The notes: a model not told the origin generated them from the sequence alone. DNA of 64,000 bases from Carthagonibacter metallireducens (GCA_023554445.1 JAMJQQ010000036.1:65721-129720), one strand, 5' to 3'; counted from the stretch's first letter, positions 41,953 to 54,337 are shown. A program made the numbers and translations.

Positions 41953-42749
41953 GTGTGAACGCCTCGCTCGCTTTCACGTATGAAGGAAACCAGCGAAGCG
42001 ACCTCCGGTCCGAGTTCGCCCTGAGTCTCCATGAGGGACAGGGCCTGCCCGATATTCATGTCGGGGCTCTTGAACAGCAGACGATATGCCGTGCGAAGAT
42101 CCTCGATCACCTCCCGGTCGAATCCTCTGCGCCGGAGCCCGACGACATTGATCCCGCGGGTACGACAGGGATTGCCGTCGGCGAGCAGGTATGGTGGAAC
42201 ATCCTTGGTGAGCTTCGTCGCACCGCCAATGAACGCGTGGGCGCCGATCCGGGTGAACTGGTGAGCCCCGGCCAACCCGCCGAGGATGGCCCAGTCTCCG
42301 ATCTCCACGTGTCCTCCGAGCGCCGTCAGGCCCGCCATTACCACGTGGTCTCCCAGAACGCAATCGTGAGCCACGTGGCAGCCCGTCATCAGCAGACAAT
42401 CGGAACCGATCCGTGTGCCCCCGTCGGTAGCCGCTCCGCGGTTGACAGTGGCACATTCCCGCACGACCGTCCTCTCGCCGATTTCGAGAATGGCAGGCTC
42501 TCCCTCGTACTTGAGGTCCTGCGGATCTGTGCCCACGACAGCCCCATGGTAGATGCGGCACCCTGTGCCGATCCGGGTGTCACGTTCGATCACCACGTTC
42601 GCGCCGATGATTACATCGGGCGCGATGCTGACCCCCGGACCTACGAGCGACCCGGGACCGATCCTGACTCCATGGGCAACGTCCGAGTCCGGGCTCACGA
42701 ACGCGGAAGCGTGGACTCCCTCACCGGGCGAGAACGGCCCTCGTGTCAT
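41949..42749 (-). CDS. lpxA: UDP-N-acetylglucosamine acyltransferase
   Basis: A 266-residue left-handed beta-helix acyltransferase, the first enzyme of lipid A synthesis, moving a hydroxyacyl chain from ACP to UDP-GlcNAc. Hexapeptide repeats are evident throughout the first 190 residues (IGANVVIERDTRIGTGCRI). The catalytic His is in CHVAHDCVLG, and GLAGAHQFTRIGAHAFIGG and INVVGLRRRGF are family marks. The C-terminal helical part fits. The ATG at 42749 overlaps the lpxC-fabZ stop; a 26-codon upstream extension is not supported. Confidence 0.97.
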   Translation of the reverse strand: MTRGPFSPGEGVHASAFVSPDSDVAHGVRIGPGSLVGPGVSIAPDVIIGANVVIERDTRIGTGCRIYHGAVVGTDPQDLKYEGEPAILEIGERTVVRECATVNRGAATDGGTRIGSDCLLMTGCHVAHDCVLGDHVVMAGLTALGGHVEIGDWAILGGLAGAHQFTRIGAHAFIGGATKLTKDVPPYLLADGNPCRTRGINVVGLRRRGFDREVIEDLRTAYRLLFKSPDMNIGQALSLMETQGELGPEVASLVSFIRESERGVHT

Positions 42750-44050
42750 CGGTCGACGACCTGGGCCATCAGAGTGGCCTCCGCGACGACTTGCCCGTCC
42801 ACGGTCCCGACTCCCCTCAGCCTGCACACCCTGCCGCGGAACTGGAGCATCTCCATGTCGAACAGCAGCGTGTCGCCCGGCCGCACGGGCTGCCGGAACT
42901 TCACGTTGTCCAGCGACATGAAGTACACCAGCTTCTTCGAGGATTCCGAAACCTCGTTCATCAGCATCAGCCCGCCCGTCTGGGCCATTCCTTCAATGAT
43001 CATCACACCCGGCATGATGGGGTGACCGGGGAAATGTCCGGAGAAAAACGGCTCGTTGATCGTGACGTTCTTCAGCCCGAGTATGCGTCGACCGGGCTCG
43101 AATTCGAGGATTCGATCGACGAGCAGGAACGGATAACGATGCGGGAGAAAGTCGAAGATCCGCTCGGCTTCGAGAACGGGGGAACCGTCGGCCGGCCGGA
43201 ATTGCAGGCGGCGAAGCCGTCGCGCCAGTTGTACATTTCCCCGGTGACTGGGCCGCTCGGCGATTATGTGAGCCCGAATTCGGGCTCCGGCGAGGGCCAG
43301 ATCGCCCACCACGTCGATGATCTTGTGACGGACGAATTCGTCCGGAAACCTCAACTCGATGCCATCGGCGATGCCCTCGTCCGTGAGGGCGATCGTGTTC
43401 TCGAAATCTGCTCCCATCGCGAGCCCGCGCGCGTGCAGAGCTTTTGCCCAGCTTTGCAGACCGAAAGTTCGCGCAGGCGCTACCTCGCGGCAGAATTCTC
43501 CCGCCCGAATCTCCGCCGAGGCGTACTGGCGCTGAATCACCGGGTGATCGAACTCGATTCCGGCGCTCACCCGGTATCCGTCATAGGGCGCAACGGCATA
43601 CCGCGAGGCTCCGTCCTCGAGACTGAAGGCCTCCCGTACCTCGATCGTCCGGGCGGGCGCCTCCTGTTCGACGATCCCCGCGGCCTCGATGGCCGCACAC
43701 CAGAGGGCGCTGCTCCCGTCGAGTGACGGTGGCTCCGATCCCTGCAGTCGGACTTCGACGTTGTCTATCCGGTGGGTGGCGAGGGCAGCCAGGAGGTGTT
43801 CTACGGTGCGCACCGACGCGTCGGCCGGTCCCAGTACGGTCTCCCACTCCACGCCGGATACCAGTTCGACATCCGCCGGAATCGTCGGCTCTCCCTTCAA
43901 GTCCAGACGTCGGAATATGACCCCGGTGTCAGGACCTGCCGGCCGCACCTCGGCATGGGCGGGGAGACCGCTGTGAAGTCCGGTTCCTTGCTCCGTAAAG
44001 GGCGACGCGATCGTGCGTTGCACGTGAACGTCCTGTGCGGGATCGCTCAC
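42746..44050 (-). CDS. lpxC/fabZ: Bifunctional LpxC deacetylase / FabZ-type 3-hydroxyacyl-ACP dehydratase fusion
   Basis: A 434-residue fusion. Residues ~1-285 are LpxC, the zinc deacetylase and committed step of lipid A synthesis, with zinc ligands in RTVEHLLAAL and FVRHKIIDVVGDLAL and the catalytic His in PSHRGNVQLA. Residues ~295-434 are FabZ, with HRYPFLLVDRI, HFPGHPIMPGV and the catalytic Glu in IIEGMAQ. The two domains join without a frame break near RPADGSPVLEAERIFDFLPH. The GTG at 44050 overlaps the lpxD stop. Similar fusions are known in Bacteroidetes and relatives. Confidence 0.96.
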   Translation of the reverse strand: MSDPAQDVHVQRTIASPFTEQGTGLHSGLPAHAEVRPAGPDTGVIFRRLDLKGEPTIPADVELVSGVEWETVLGPADASVRTVEHLLAALATHRIDNVEVRLQGSEPPSLDGSSALWCAAIEAAGIVEQEAPARTIEVREAFSLEDGASRYAVAPYDGYRVSAGIEFDHPVIQRQYASAEIRAGEFCREVAPARTFGLQSWAKALHARGLAMGADFENTIALTDEGIADGIELRFPDEFVRHKIIDVVGDLALAGARIRAHIIAERPSHRGNVQLARRLRRLQFRPADGSPVLEAERIFDFLPHRYPFLLVDRILEFEPGRRILGLKNVTINEPFFSGHFPGHPIMPGVMIIEGMAQTGGLMLMNEVSESSKKLVYFMSLDNVKFRQPVRPGDTLLFDMEMLQFRGRVCRLRGVGTVDGQVVAEATLMAQVVDR

Positions 44051-45072
44051 CGGGAGTCCTCTCCGGCGGACCGACCGAGAGCTTCGATCCGGCGCGCGAG
44101 CTCGGGAAGCTTGTAGAAGTACGATGTGGCCCGGAGCCACATGCGGTGAGGCCTGGCAGGGTAGCCGGACCAGATCTCACCGGCCGGAATGTCCGTCATG
44201 ACGCCGGACTGGGCTCCCACCGACGCTCCCGCTCCGACCGTGAGATGACCTGCGAGGCCGACCTGGCCGGCCAGACGTGCGCCGTCCTCGACGATACTGC
44301 TCCCCGCGATCCCGACCTGCGCGACGATGAAGCAGTTCCTCCCGATTCGACAGTTGTGACCGATATGAACCAGATTGTCGATCTTCGTACCGTCGCCGAC
44401 GCTCGTATCCCCCAGCGAACCCCTGTCGATGGTGCTGTTCGCTCCGATCTCCACGTCATTCCCGATCACGCACCGGCCGACCTGGGGGATCTTCACCGGT
44501 CCATCCGCACCCGCGGCGTACCCGAAGCCGTCAACGGACAACCGAACGCCCGTGTGGAGCCGGACTCGATCTCGCAGAACCGCACCCTGCAGAAGTGAGC
44601 AATTGGCCCCGATGACACAGTCGTCACCAATCGACACGCCTTGTCCGATGTGGACGCCCGGTCCGATCTCGCAGCGATCGCCGATCCGGCAATCTCGACC
44701 AACCGTCACATAAGGTCCGAGCGAAACATCGACTCCGAGAACCGTCCCCTCTCCGAGCACGGCGGTTGGGTGTACCCCGGGAGGCGCAGACTCTGCGGGC
44801 AGGAAAAGGGCTATCAGTCGGCTGAATGCGAGCTCCGGGTTCTCCACCCGGATCAACGTCGTTCCATTCGCATCCAGGTCGAGGTCTACCGGTACGAGCG
44901 CGGCCCCCGCCTCGTTCTGCTGCAGGCGCCGCGCGTACTTTTCGTTGACGACGTACGTAAGATGCTCCGGGCCGGCGTTACCCGCAGGGGCGATTCCCGC
45001 GAGTAGACGGTCCGGGTCTCCCTCGACGCGTCCGGAGACTCGCTCCGCGAGTTCTCTGGCCGTAAAGGTCAT
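44047..45072 (-). CDS. lpxD: UDP-3-O-(3-hydroxyacyl)glucosamine N-acyltransferase
   Basis: A 341-residue LpxD, which adds the second hydroxyacyl chain (N-linked) in lipid A synthesis. An N-terminal uridine-binding domain (~1-100) precedes a left-handed beta-helix of hexapeptides. DGFGYA, STIDRGSLGDTSVG, and the catalytic DNLVHIGHNCRIG (about residues 235-247) are family marks, then a C-terminal helix FYKLPELARRIEAL. The ATG at 45072 is 54 bases after skp. Confidence 0.97.
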   Translation of the reverse strand: MTFTARELAERVSGRVEGDPDRLLAGIAPAGNAGPEHLTYVVNEKYARRLQQNEAGAALVPVDLDLDANGTTLIRVENPELAFSRLIALFLPAESAPPGVHPTAVLGEGTVLGVDVSLGPYVTVGRDCRIGDRCEIGPGVHIGQGVSIGDDCVIGANCSLLQGAVLRDRVRLHTGVRLSVDGFGYAAGADGPVKIPQVGRCVIGNDVEIGANSTIDRGSLGDTSVGDGTKIDNLVHIGHNCRIGRNCFIVAQVGIAGSSIVEDGARLAGQVGLAGHLTVGAGASVGAQSGVMTDIPAGEIWSGYPARPHRMWLRATSYFYKLPELARRIEALGRSAGEDSR

Positions 45073-45126
45073 CCGCTTATCCGTTCCGCTGGTGTCCGCA
45101 ATCCGGGTCGGACGTACCGCGATGGG

Positions 45127-45684
45127 TCAGGGAGTGTCCCCCGTGGCAGGCTCTGCCGTGCCCATCCGCTGCATGACTAACGATGTAATATCGAGTTCGG
45201 GAGCCGCCGCCACCACACCCTCCGTCGAAATGTCGAATACCATCGCGTAGTTGTTCTCCGAACGAATCTGGTCGATCAGGCCCGTCACGCTCTCGAGTAT
45301 GGGCCGCAGCAGCTCCTGCTGACGCTGTTGCGCCTGATTCTCGAGCTCCAGCCTGCGATTCTGCAGCTCCTGCTGACGGGTCTGGATCTCCGCCTGCTTC
45401 TGCTCCTTCGCCTGAGGACTGAGCATGACTTCCTGCCGCTGGTAGTCCCGAAGAAGGGAGTCAACCACTGCCGCCTGCTGCTCCAGCTCCTGGCGCCACT
45501 CTCCCAGCTCCCGGTCGAACGTGCGCTGGGCATCTGCCGATCCCGGAGCAGCCTGCAGAATCTGCGCTGAGTTCAAGTAGACGAAGGTAGTCCCAGCCGG
45601 AGGCACGTTCTGCGCCTGAGCTGAGGGGACGGCGAGCAATGCAAGGGCCGCGAAGGCCGCCGCGGTCATTCGAACCAGAAACAT
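45127..45684 (-). CDS. skp: OmpH/Skp-family periplasmic chaperone
   Basis: A 185-residue exported chaperone. A signal peptide ends at AQAQN (about residue 25). A short beta segment (FVYLNSAQILQAAPG) is followed by a long Gln/Arg/Glu-rich coiled coil (~45-135) forming the Skp tentacles, then YAMVFDISTEGVVAAAPELDIT, which closes the body domain. Skp prevents unfolded outer-membrane proteins from aggregating on the way to BamA, encoded directly upstream. The ATG follows the ribosome-binding site AGGAGAG. Confidence 0.93.
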   Translation of the reverse strand: MFLVRMTAAAFAALALLAVPSAQAQNVPPAGTTFVYLNSAQILQAAPGSADAQRTFDRELGEWRQELEQQAAVVDSLLRDYQRQEVMLSPQAKEQKQAEIQTRQQELQNRRLELENQAQQRQQELLRPILESVTGLIDQIRSENNYAMVFDISTEGVVAAAPELDITSLVMQRMGTAEPATGDTP

Positions 45685-45763
45685 CGATACGCTCTCCTAA
45701 AAAGGGTACGGTATGTCTCTCCGGCCCTCGCCCTGCGCGGGACCGGCTCCACAAAGTTCTCGA

Positions 45764-48186
45764 TCAGAACAGCCGGCCGAATCTGAAGTGGAGCTGCCAG
45801 CCCGGATCGGCTCGTCCCAGAACATCGCGTCGATCGAATCCGTAGGCATAATCGATTCCGATCGGTCCAAACGGGGTGACGAGGGAAACTCCTAACCCCG
45901 CTCCCAGCAGAAGGTCCGTGGGATTGAACTCCCCCGCGTTCTTCCAGACGTTGCCCCCATCGACGAAGGCGCTGCCGAATATGTTGTCCGTCAGCTTGAC
46001 CCCGAACTGGGCGGTAGTCGTGAAGTATGCTTCTCCGACACGGTCAAGACTGCTGATCGGAGCCGAGCGCGGCACATGGCCCTGAGGGGTGATCGTCGCC
46101 TCCTCGTACCCGCGCACCTGCTGTCCAACCTGCGTGCCCCCGACGTAGTAACGCTCGACGAAGAACGGGTTGTCGCCGAACACGAGGCCACCACGGAAGG
46201 CGAGGCCGAGGACGAGCTCGATGGGCACCCCTCCCCCGCTGCCACCGATCTGTCCGACCGGTGCGAACCACTCGCTCGTCAGGTCCCACCGATTGTAGTT
46301 CCCGTCCCCGCCCAGGATTCCTCCCGTGAAGCGCGCCGAGATCGAGTTTCGACTCCCCGAAACGGGGAACAGACCGCCTGCCCGATTGTCCCGGACCAGG
46401 CGCAGACTGATCGTGCTCCGGGTGCCCTGGGTGATGAGGTCTTCCTGGCCCTCGGGGATCCCGAAGGTGTCCAGGTCCGAGACCTCGTCGTTGAACAGCG
46501 AGTATCCGGCATAGAACCGGGTGGACCGGAGACGGAATATCGGAACTCCAAACTCGAAGAAGCCACCCGTCTGACGGCGCGTCCCGAGGCTGAAAGTCTG
46601 AAACTGGTCCCGTGCGCTCTGAACGCCCACTGAGAGACTGTTTCGAGACCCGAAGATCTCCGGGTCCGTGTAGCTCACCTCGATGTCCTGCGACCGCCGT
46701 CCGAACAACCAGCGAAAATGGCCGACCTTTGCCTGACCGAAAAGATTCGGCTGGTCGTACCCTATGAACCCTGCCAGACCGGTCGCTGCAGCGGCCGAGA
46801 TCCCGAAGTTGACGTTGCCGGTCTGCTTCTCCTTGACGCGATATACGAGATCGATGTCGCCGTCGTCGCGCGGCTTGATCTGGATCGCTTCGTCCGGCGG
46901 CAAAGTCTCGAAGAACCCGAGCGACTGAAGATTTCGGATGCTTTGCACCAGGAGCTGCTGAGAGTAAACGTCGCCGGGCAGGGTGAGAAGGACCTTTCGG
47001 ATGACTGCGTCGTGAGTGTAGTCATTGCCCACGATGCTGACGGTCCTGATGTAGGCCGGCTGACCTTCCTGTACGAGAAGGCGCGTCTCCACGGTCGGAT
47101 TCGCTTCGCCCTCTTCAACCGGGTGCCGGCGAACCTCGGGAGCTATGTTAACAGAGAGATATCCGGCATCTCTGTAGAGATCCGCGATCTTCTGGCTCGC
47201 CTCATCGAAAGCCGAGCGATCGAACGGTGGTCTGATCTCGTCAAGTGCCTCTTGCGACCGGGCCCCACCGAGAAGTCCTTCGACCACGTCCGGGAAGTAC
47301 TCTGCGAGCTGGGAAGAGGGAAAGCGCCGGTTTCCTTCGATCTCGAACGAACGGATCAGGTATTGCGGTCCTTCGTTGACCGAAATCTCGATCCGGCCCT
47401 TCCCGGTGAGGGTGTCGACGACAATCGTATCGCCGAGAACTTCCATGTCGATGTAGCCGTACCGGGCATAGAATTCCGGAATCCGCTCGGCCAGGTCTCT
47501 ACGATACTCATCCCGGTGCAGTTCTCCGGGTTTGAACCAGAAGAACCCCTCCTCAGAGGTATTCATGGCCCCGCGAATCTGCGAATCGGTGAATGCCCGG
47601 TTGCCGGTGAATTCGACCCGTGCAAGGGCCAGGCGTGGTCCTTCGTTGACCTCGAACACAACGTTGACCTGGTCCAGGCCGGAGGGATCCGCGACCATGC
47701 TCGTGTCGACCGTGGCCTGCGGGAAACCGGCGTTGGCCAGCAGCTGTCTGGTCAGCACCGTGGCCTGAGCTACCCGGGCGGGGTCGAGCGCAGTGCCGCC
47801 TACGAGGCCGACGGAATCGCGGATCGTGCTCTCGCTGACGTGATCGAGCCCGTCGAATACGAAGTCGCCGACGAGGGGACGCTCGGAGACGTCGATATAG
47901 AAGATGTTCGGCTCGCGTGCCGTGACGCGGATGCTCACATCCTCGAACTCACCGGTCGCGAACAGTCTCTGGATCGCGGCCTGTACATCCGGGCCGTTGA
48001 CGACCTCGCCTTCCCGGAGGCCCGCGATTCGGCGCACGCCCTCGTCGGAGAAACGGAATGCACCGGACACGGCGACGCTGTCCACCCGTACCTGGTAGAG
48101 CGTCTGCTCCTGCCCCCACAAAGGGATGACCCTCGCCGCCATCAACGTGGCGAGGGTCACTCCAACCCGAAGAAACCGGCCTGATT

Positions 48187-48190
<4 letters not shown>
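45764..48190 (-). CDS. bamA: Outer-membrane protein assembly factor BamA
   Basis: An 808-residue Omp85 protein. After a signal peptide (to about residue 27) come five POTRA repeats (e.g. YQVRVDSVAVSGAFRFSDEG, LARVEFTGNRAFTDSQIRGA, IRSFEIEGNRRFPSSQL, YIRTVSIVGNDYTHDAVI) in the first ~430 residues, then a 16-strand barrel. The barrel holds the VRGY-like motif in QQVRGYEEA and ends LHFRFGRLF with the terminal Phe signal. It inserts barrel proteins into the outer membrane and is essential. The GTG overlaps the clpC stop by four bases. Confidence 0.97.
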
Positions 48191-50661
<2,471 letters not shown>

Positions 50662-50720
50662 CCACACCTCTGACGGCGGAGCGGCCCGCCGCGGTTCAAT
50701 TCAGATTCCGCCCTGGACCG

Positions 50721-51809
50721 TCATTCGTGGTCCCGGGGCGTTTCGTCCTCCGCCAGACGCTCGCGGACATAGGCGGCGCGGGCCACGTCGGCATCCGATT
50801 CGTCGAGCGTGCTTCCGACTTCGCGCGACCTGTGCGCCGTCTGGCCGAGAACGAGGATCTCGTTGAGCGTCTCTACCCTGGGCATGGGCAGTAGTTTCAA
50901 GGAAACCCCCAGCCGCAGGCCCGAGAGGAGATTCAGCATCTCGCCCGTCGAGAGACTGCGTGAGGTCCTGAGGATTCCGAAGGCACGCCAGACTTTGTCC
51001 TCCAGCACGGTCGGAGCTTCTCGGAGCAAAACGGTGCGGGCGCTACGTTCGTATTCGATCACTTTGCCTGTGACCCGGGCGAGGTGATCGACCAGGTCTT
51101 CTTCCGTCTTGCCAAGCGTCGTCTGGTTGGAGATCTGGAACAGGTTGCCGACGACCTCCGAGCCTTCTCCGTGGAAGCCGCGGTAGGTGAGGCCCACTTG
51201 AGAGATACCCTCCAGGACCTTGTTGATCTCCTTGGTGAGAACCAGTCCCGGGAGGTGAATCAACACCGAGGCCCTCAGACCCGTGCCCACGTTGGTGGGG
51301 CAGGAGGTCAGATATCCGAGCTCGTGGTGAAACGCGAACGGGAGCAGGGCTCCGAGCTCCTCATCGAGACGGTCTACCCTTCTCCAGGTATCCTCCAGGG
51401 CGAACCCCGCCCCGAACGCCTGCAGTCGGAGGTGGTCCTCTTCGTTGACCATCACCCCGATCGCGTCGTCCGTCGATAGAACGAGTGCCGCATGGGAGAG
51501 TCCTTCGGAGGCCCGCTCCAGCAGTTCCCGGCTGACGAGATGACGCTCCAGCAGCAGATCTCTGTCGCGAGCCTCCATCGAGTCGACCGTCCAGATGTCG
51601 GCTCCCGCGAGAGAATCGGCCGCTTCGATCGCCGCCCGTGCCCGCTCCAGTACCCGAGCCGAGTCTTCCACGCCGGCGCGAATCGGAAACGGAAAACCCT
51701 GGAGGTTTCGGGCGAGCCGAACCCGGGTCGAAAGCACGATCTCCGATTCTTCGCCACCCCCGGACAGCCAGGCCATGCCTCGACCGTCGAGGCTTCCCCG
51801 CGCTTCCAT
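50721..51809 (-). CDS. mcsB: Protein-arginine kinase McsB
   Basis: A 362-residue phosphagen-kinase-fold protein that phosphorylates arginine residues to mark proteins for ClpC-ClpP. The nucleotide-binding start is VLSTRVRLARNLQGFPF (about residues 25-41); the catalytic glutamates lie in MVNEEDHLRLQAFG, and LTSCPTNVGTGLRASVL and HGEGSEVVGNLFQISN are family signatures. The C-terminal pArg pocket segment EILVLGQTAHRSREVG is typical. Length fits (~355). The start ATG overlaps the mcsA stop by one base (TGATG). Confidence 0.96.
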   Translation of the reverse strand: MEARGSLDGRGMAWLSGGGEESEIVLSTRVRLARNLQGFPFPIRAGVEDSARVLERARAAIEAADSLAGADIWTVDSMEARDRDLLLERHLVSRELLERASEGLSHAALVLSTDDAIGVMVNEEDHLRLQAFGAGFALEDTWRRVDRLDEELGALLPFAFHHELGYLTSCPTNVGTGLRASVLIHLPGLVLTKEINKVLEGISQVGLTYRGFHGEGSEVVGNLFQISNQTTLGKTEEDLVDHLARVTGKVIEYERSARTVLLREAPTVLEDKVWRAFGILRTSRSLSTGEMLNLLSGLRLGVSLKLLPMPRVETLNEILVLGQTAHRSREVGSTLDESDADVARAAYVRERLAEDETPRDHE

Positions 51810-52318
51810 CAGGAACTGGCCTCGATTTCACGGATCCGATCCCGGAATTCAGCGGCTGCCTCGAAGTCCTCCGTGTCGACCGCGCGCTGAAGGCGGCGGC
51901 GAAGCGCGGCCAGTTCTCCGATCCGGTCGCCGATCTCCGAGCCGGCGTGTACGTACAGTTTGCCCACGTGCTGAACGGACCCCTGGAGACGCCTGACGAG
52001 ACCGCGGAGACGTTCATCGAAATGGACCCAGCATTCCGCGCACCCCAGCCGTCCGGTCCGACGGAAGTCGGCGGCCGTAGTGCCGCAATACGGACAGGGA
52101 TCCATCGGCAAGCGCCCGGACTCGGTCTCGCTGCCCTTGCCGAGCTGCGCGAGGAAGTCGACCAGGGGGGCCTTGGCTGGAGCTGAAGCGGACACACCCT
52201 TCTCACTCGCACAGACCGAGCAGAGATGCAGCGTCGACATCTCGCCGTCCTCGATCGTGGTCAACTGGATCTCGGCCTGGCGCTCGCCGCAATTGTCACA
52301 ATTCATCCCGTCGCTCAC
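51809..52318 (-). CDS. mcsA: McsA-type zinc-finger activator of McsB
   Basis: A 169-residue protein with four Cys pairs: CDNC (about residues 7-10), CSVC (33-36), CPYC (73-76), and CAEC (92-95). It ends with a UVR motif (RRRLQRAVDTEDFEAAAEFRDRI). This is the layout of McsA, which activates the arginine kinase McsB. No ctsR gene is in the cluster, unlike in B. subtilis. It is 19 bases after lolD. Confidence 0.93.
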   Translation of the reverse strand: MSDGMNCDNCGERQAEIQLTTIEDGEMSTLHLCSVCASEKGVSASAPAKAPLVDFLAQLGKGSETESGRLPMDPCPYCGTTAADFRRTGRLGCAECWVHFDERLRGLVRRLQGSVQHVGKLYVHAGSEIGDRIGELAALRRRLQRAVDTEDFEAAAEFRDRIREIEASS

Positions 52319-52337
52319 ACTTGCACTCCGCTCCCGC

Positions 52338-53081
52338 TCAGGTCGCAGCCTCGTGTCCGTCCAGCCGCCGCAGAATGCCGTCCCGAAGCTCCAGCACCCG
52401 GTCCGTCCGGTCGGCGAGAGAGGTGTTATGGGTCACGACGACCAGCGCCGTACCGTGGTGCTCGACCAGGTCGAACAGCACGTCGTGCAGGCGCTCGCTG
52501 GTCTCCCGGTCCAGGTTACCGGACGGCTCATCGGCCAGCAATACGGGCGGTTCGTTGGCAAGGGCCCGCGCGACGGCGACTCGCTGCTGTTCCCCCCCCG
52601 AGAGCTTCGCCGGGCGGTGCTCCATTCGGCTCTCCAGCCCGACCTGCCTCAGGAGCTTCTCGGACCGGGCCCTCGCCTCGGCCCGCTCGGCACCTGCGAT
52701 CACCTGCGGCATCATCACGTTCTCCAGTGCCGTGAAGTCCCTGAGAAGATGGTGAAACTGGAAGACGAAGCCGACATACTGATTTCGGACCCGCGCGAGC
52801 TCCTCGTCACTCAGGCGCGAGAGTTCGCGCCCCCCGAGGTGGACGCGCCCGGCGGTTGGAAGATCAAGGCCCCCGAGAACGTGAAGGAGCGTGGACTTGC
52901 CCGCGCCGCTCGGCCCGACGATCGAAACCGTCTCGCCACGTTCGACCTCGAGGTCGATGCCCCGGAGAACCCGAATCGGATCACCTGTCGCACCCTGGAA
53001 CGTCCGCTCCACGTCCCGCGCTTCGATCGGCAGCGAATCGCGTGGAAGGTCCTCCCTCGCACCAGTTCGGAGCTCACTCAT
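52338..53081 (-). CDS. lolD: Lipoprotein-releasing system ATP-binding protein LolD
   Basis: A 247-residue ABC ATPase that powers release of lipoproteins from the inner membrane to LolA. Walker A is GPSGAGKSTLLHVLGGLD (about residues 49-66), then the Q-loop FVFQFHHLLRDFTALENVMMP, signature LSGGEQQRVAVARAL, and Walker B VLLADEPSGNLD. The FHHLL-ENV wording is typical of LolD/MacB-type ATPases. The ATG at 53081 overlaps the permease stop by eight bases. Confidence 0.93.
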   Translation of the reverse strand: MSELRTGAREDLPRDSLPIEARDVERTFQGATGDPIRVLRGIDLEVERGETVSIVGPSGAGKSTLLHVLGGLDLPTAGRVHLGGRELSRLSDEELARVRNQYVGFVFQFHHLLRDFTALENVMMPQVIAGAERAEARARSEKLLRQVGLESRMEHRPAKLSGGEQQRVAVARALANEPPVLLADEPSGNLDRETSERLHDVLFDLVEHHGTALVVVTHNTSLADRTDRVLELRDGILRRLDGHEAAT

Positions 53082-54336
53082 GGCGGATCGCCTCCACCGG
53101 CGTGTACTCCGCCGCGCGGCGCGCCGGATACAGTGTCGCGAGGAAGGAGATGAGGAGCGATGCACCGACGATCGTGAGCACGTCGAGCGGTTGCACATCG
53201 ACGGGCAGCCGGTCGACGAAGTACACGTCACCCGGCAGGCTGATGAACTCGTACTCGTAGAGCAGCCAGGAGAGGAGGAGGCCGAAAATCGTTCCTATGG
53301 CCGTGCCGATCAGTCCGATCACCACGCCCTGAACGACGAAGATCCGGGTCACGTCTCGCTCGGTGAGGCCCATCGCCCGCAGGATTCCGATTTCACGGAT
53401 CTTGTCCGTGACTACCATGATCAGGGTGGAGACGATGTTGAAGGAAGCGACCAGCACGATGAGGAGGAGAATCACGCCCATCGCGAACTTCTCGAGCTTG
53501 AGGGCCGAGAAGAGACTGGCGTTCTGCTTCTGCCAGTCGTCTACCCGATACGGGAATCCCAGATCTGCTTCCAGGCGGTCGGAGACTTCACCGGATTTCC
53601 AGGGGTCCCGTACGTTGAATTCCACGCCGGTCACCGCCGTGCCCATGCGCAACAGCGTCTGAGCGGCAGCCAGGTCGACGTACGCGAACTTCGTATCGTA
53701 CTGGTAGAGTCCGGTCTCGAAGAGCCCCGTCACCTCGAACAAACGCATCTGCGGTTGAATGCCGGTCGGCGTCAGCTCCGCTCCCTGGAAGGAGACGAGA
53801 GTAACCTGTCGCCCCGGAAACAGCCCGAGCCGATCGGCGAGGCTCGCACCCAGCACGATCCCGGGGCGGCCGGACTCGGTCTCCCCGAACGGCATGGTGC
53901 CGGAGACGAGGTGCTCATCGATCTCGGTCACCTCGAGTGCCGTCGAGTCGTTCTGTATACCCCTCAGGACTGCGCCTTCCGAGTAGCTCCCCCCGGGTAC
54001 GTTCAGGCCGACTTCCGTATAGATGAAAGGAGCCGCGGCGATTACGTCCTCGTCACCTCGGATGCGCTCCAGAACGGAAGGCCAGGAGTCCATTCGAACC
54101 GTCTCACCCAGCTCCAGCACCATGCCGTGTGAGTTGGCTCCGAGGATCTTCTCACGCAGGTCCGTCTGCAGTCCCGACATGACCGCGATCACCACGATCA
54201 GGGCCATCACGCCGACCGCGACCCCTCCGATCGCGATCCAGGTGATCAGGTTGAGGAATCCGCGTCCTCTCCTGCTCGACAGGTACCGCCGGGCAATGTA
54301 GCCGTGAAGGCCCCGCCGACTCGATCCTGAGGCCAC
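53074..54336 (-). CDS. lolC: Lipoprotein-releasing ABC permease LolC/LolE
   Basis: A 420-residue FtsX/MacB-type permease with an N-terminal helix (RGFLNLITWIAIGGVAVGVMALIVV, about residues 20-45), a ~220-residue periplasmic domain and three C-terminal helices. The periplasmic part and GILRAMGLTERDVTRIFVVQGVVIGLIG, near residue 330, fit LolC/E. Only one permease gene is present, so it may act as a homodimer (as LolF does). The start abuts lysS by one base. Function as the LolD partner is inferred from adjacency. Confidence 0.9.
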   Translation of the reverse strand: MASGSSRRGLHGYIARRYLSSRRGRGFLNLITWIAIGGVAVGVMALIVVIAVMSGLQTDLREKILGANSHGMVLELGETVRMDSWPSVLERIRGDEDVIAAAPFIYTEVGLNVPGGSYSEGAVLRGIQNDSTALEVTEIDEHLVSGTMPFGETESGRPGIVLGASLADRLGLFPGRQVTLVSFQGAELTPTGIQPQMRLFEVTGLFETGLYQYDTKFAYVDLAAAQTLLRMGTAVTGVEFNVRDPWKSGEVSDRLEADLGFPYRVDDWQKQNASLFSALKLEKFAMGVILLLIVLVASFNIVSTLIMVVTDKIREIGILRAMGLTERDVTRIFVVQGVVIGLIGTAIGTIFGLLLSWLLYEYEFISLPGDVYFVDRLPVDVQPLDVLTIVGASLLISFLATLYPARRAAEYTPVEAIRHE

Positions 54337-54337
54337 G

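Noticed and set aside
46976..46983. A GGGCAGGG octamer pointing away from dif
   Set aside because: It is the one counter-example to the polarity pattern; it lies antisense in bamA and does not alter the count of 13 to 1, but it is recorded for honesty.
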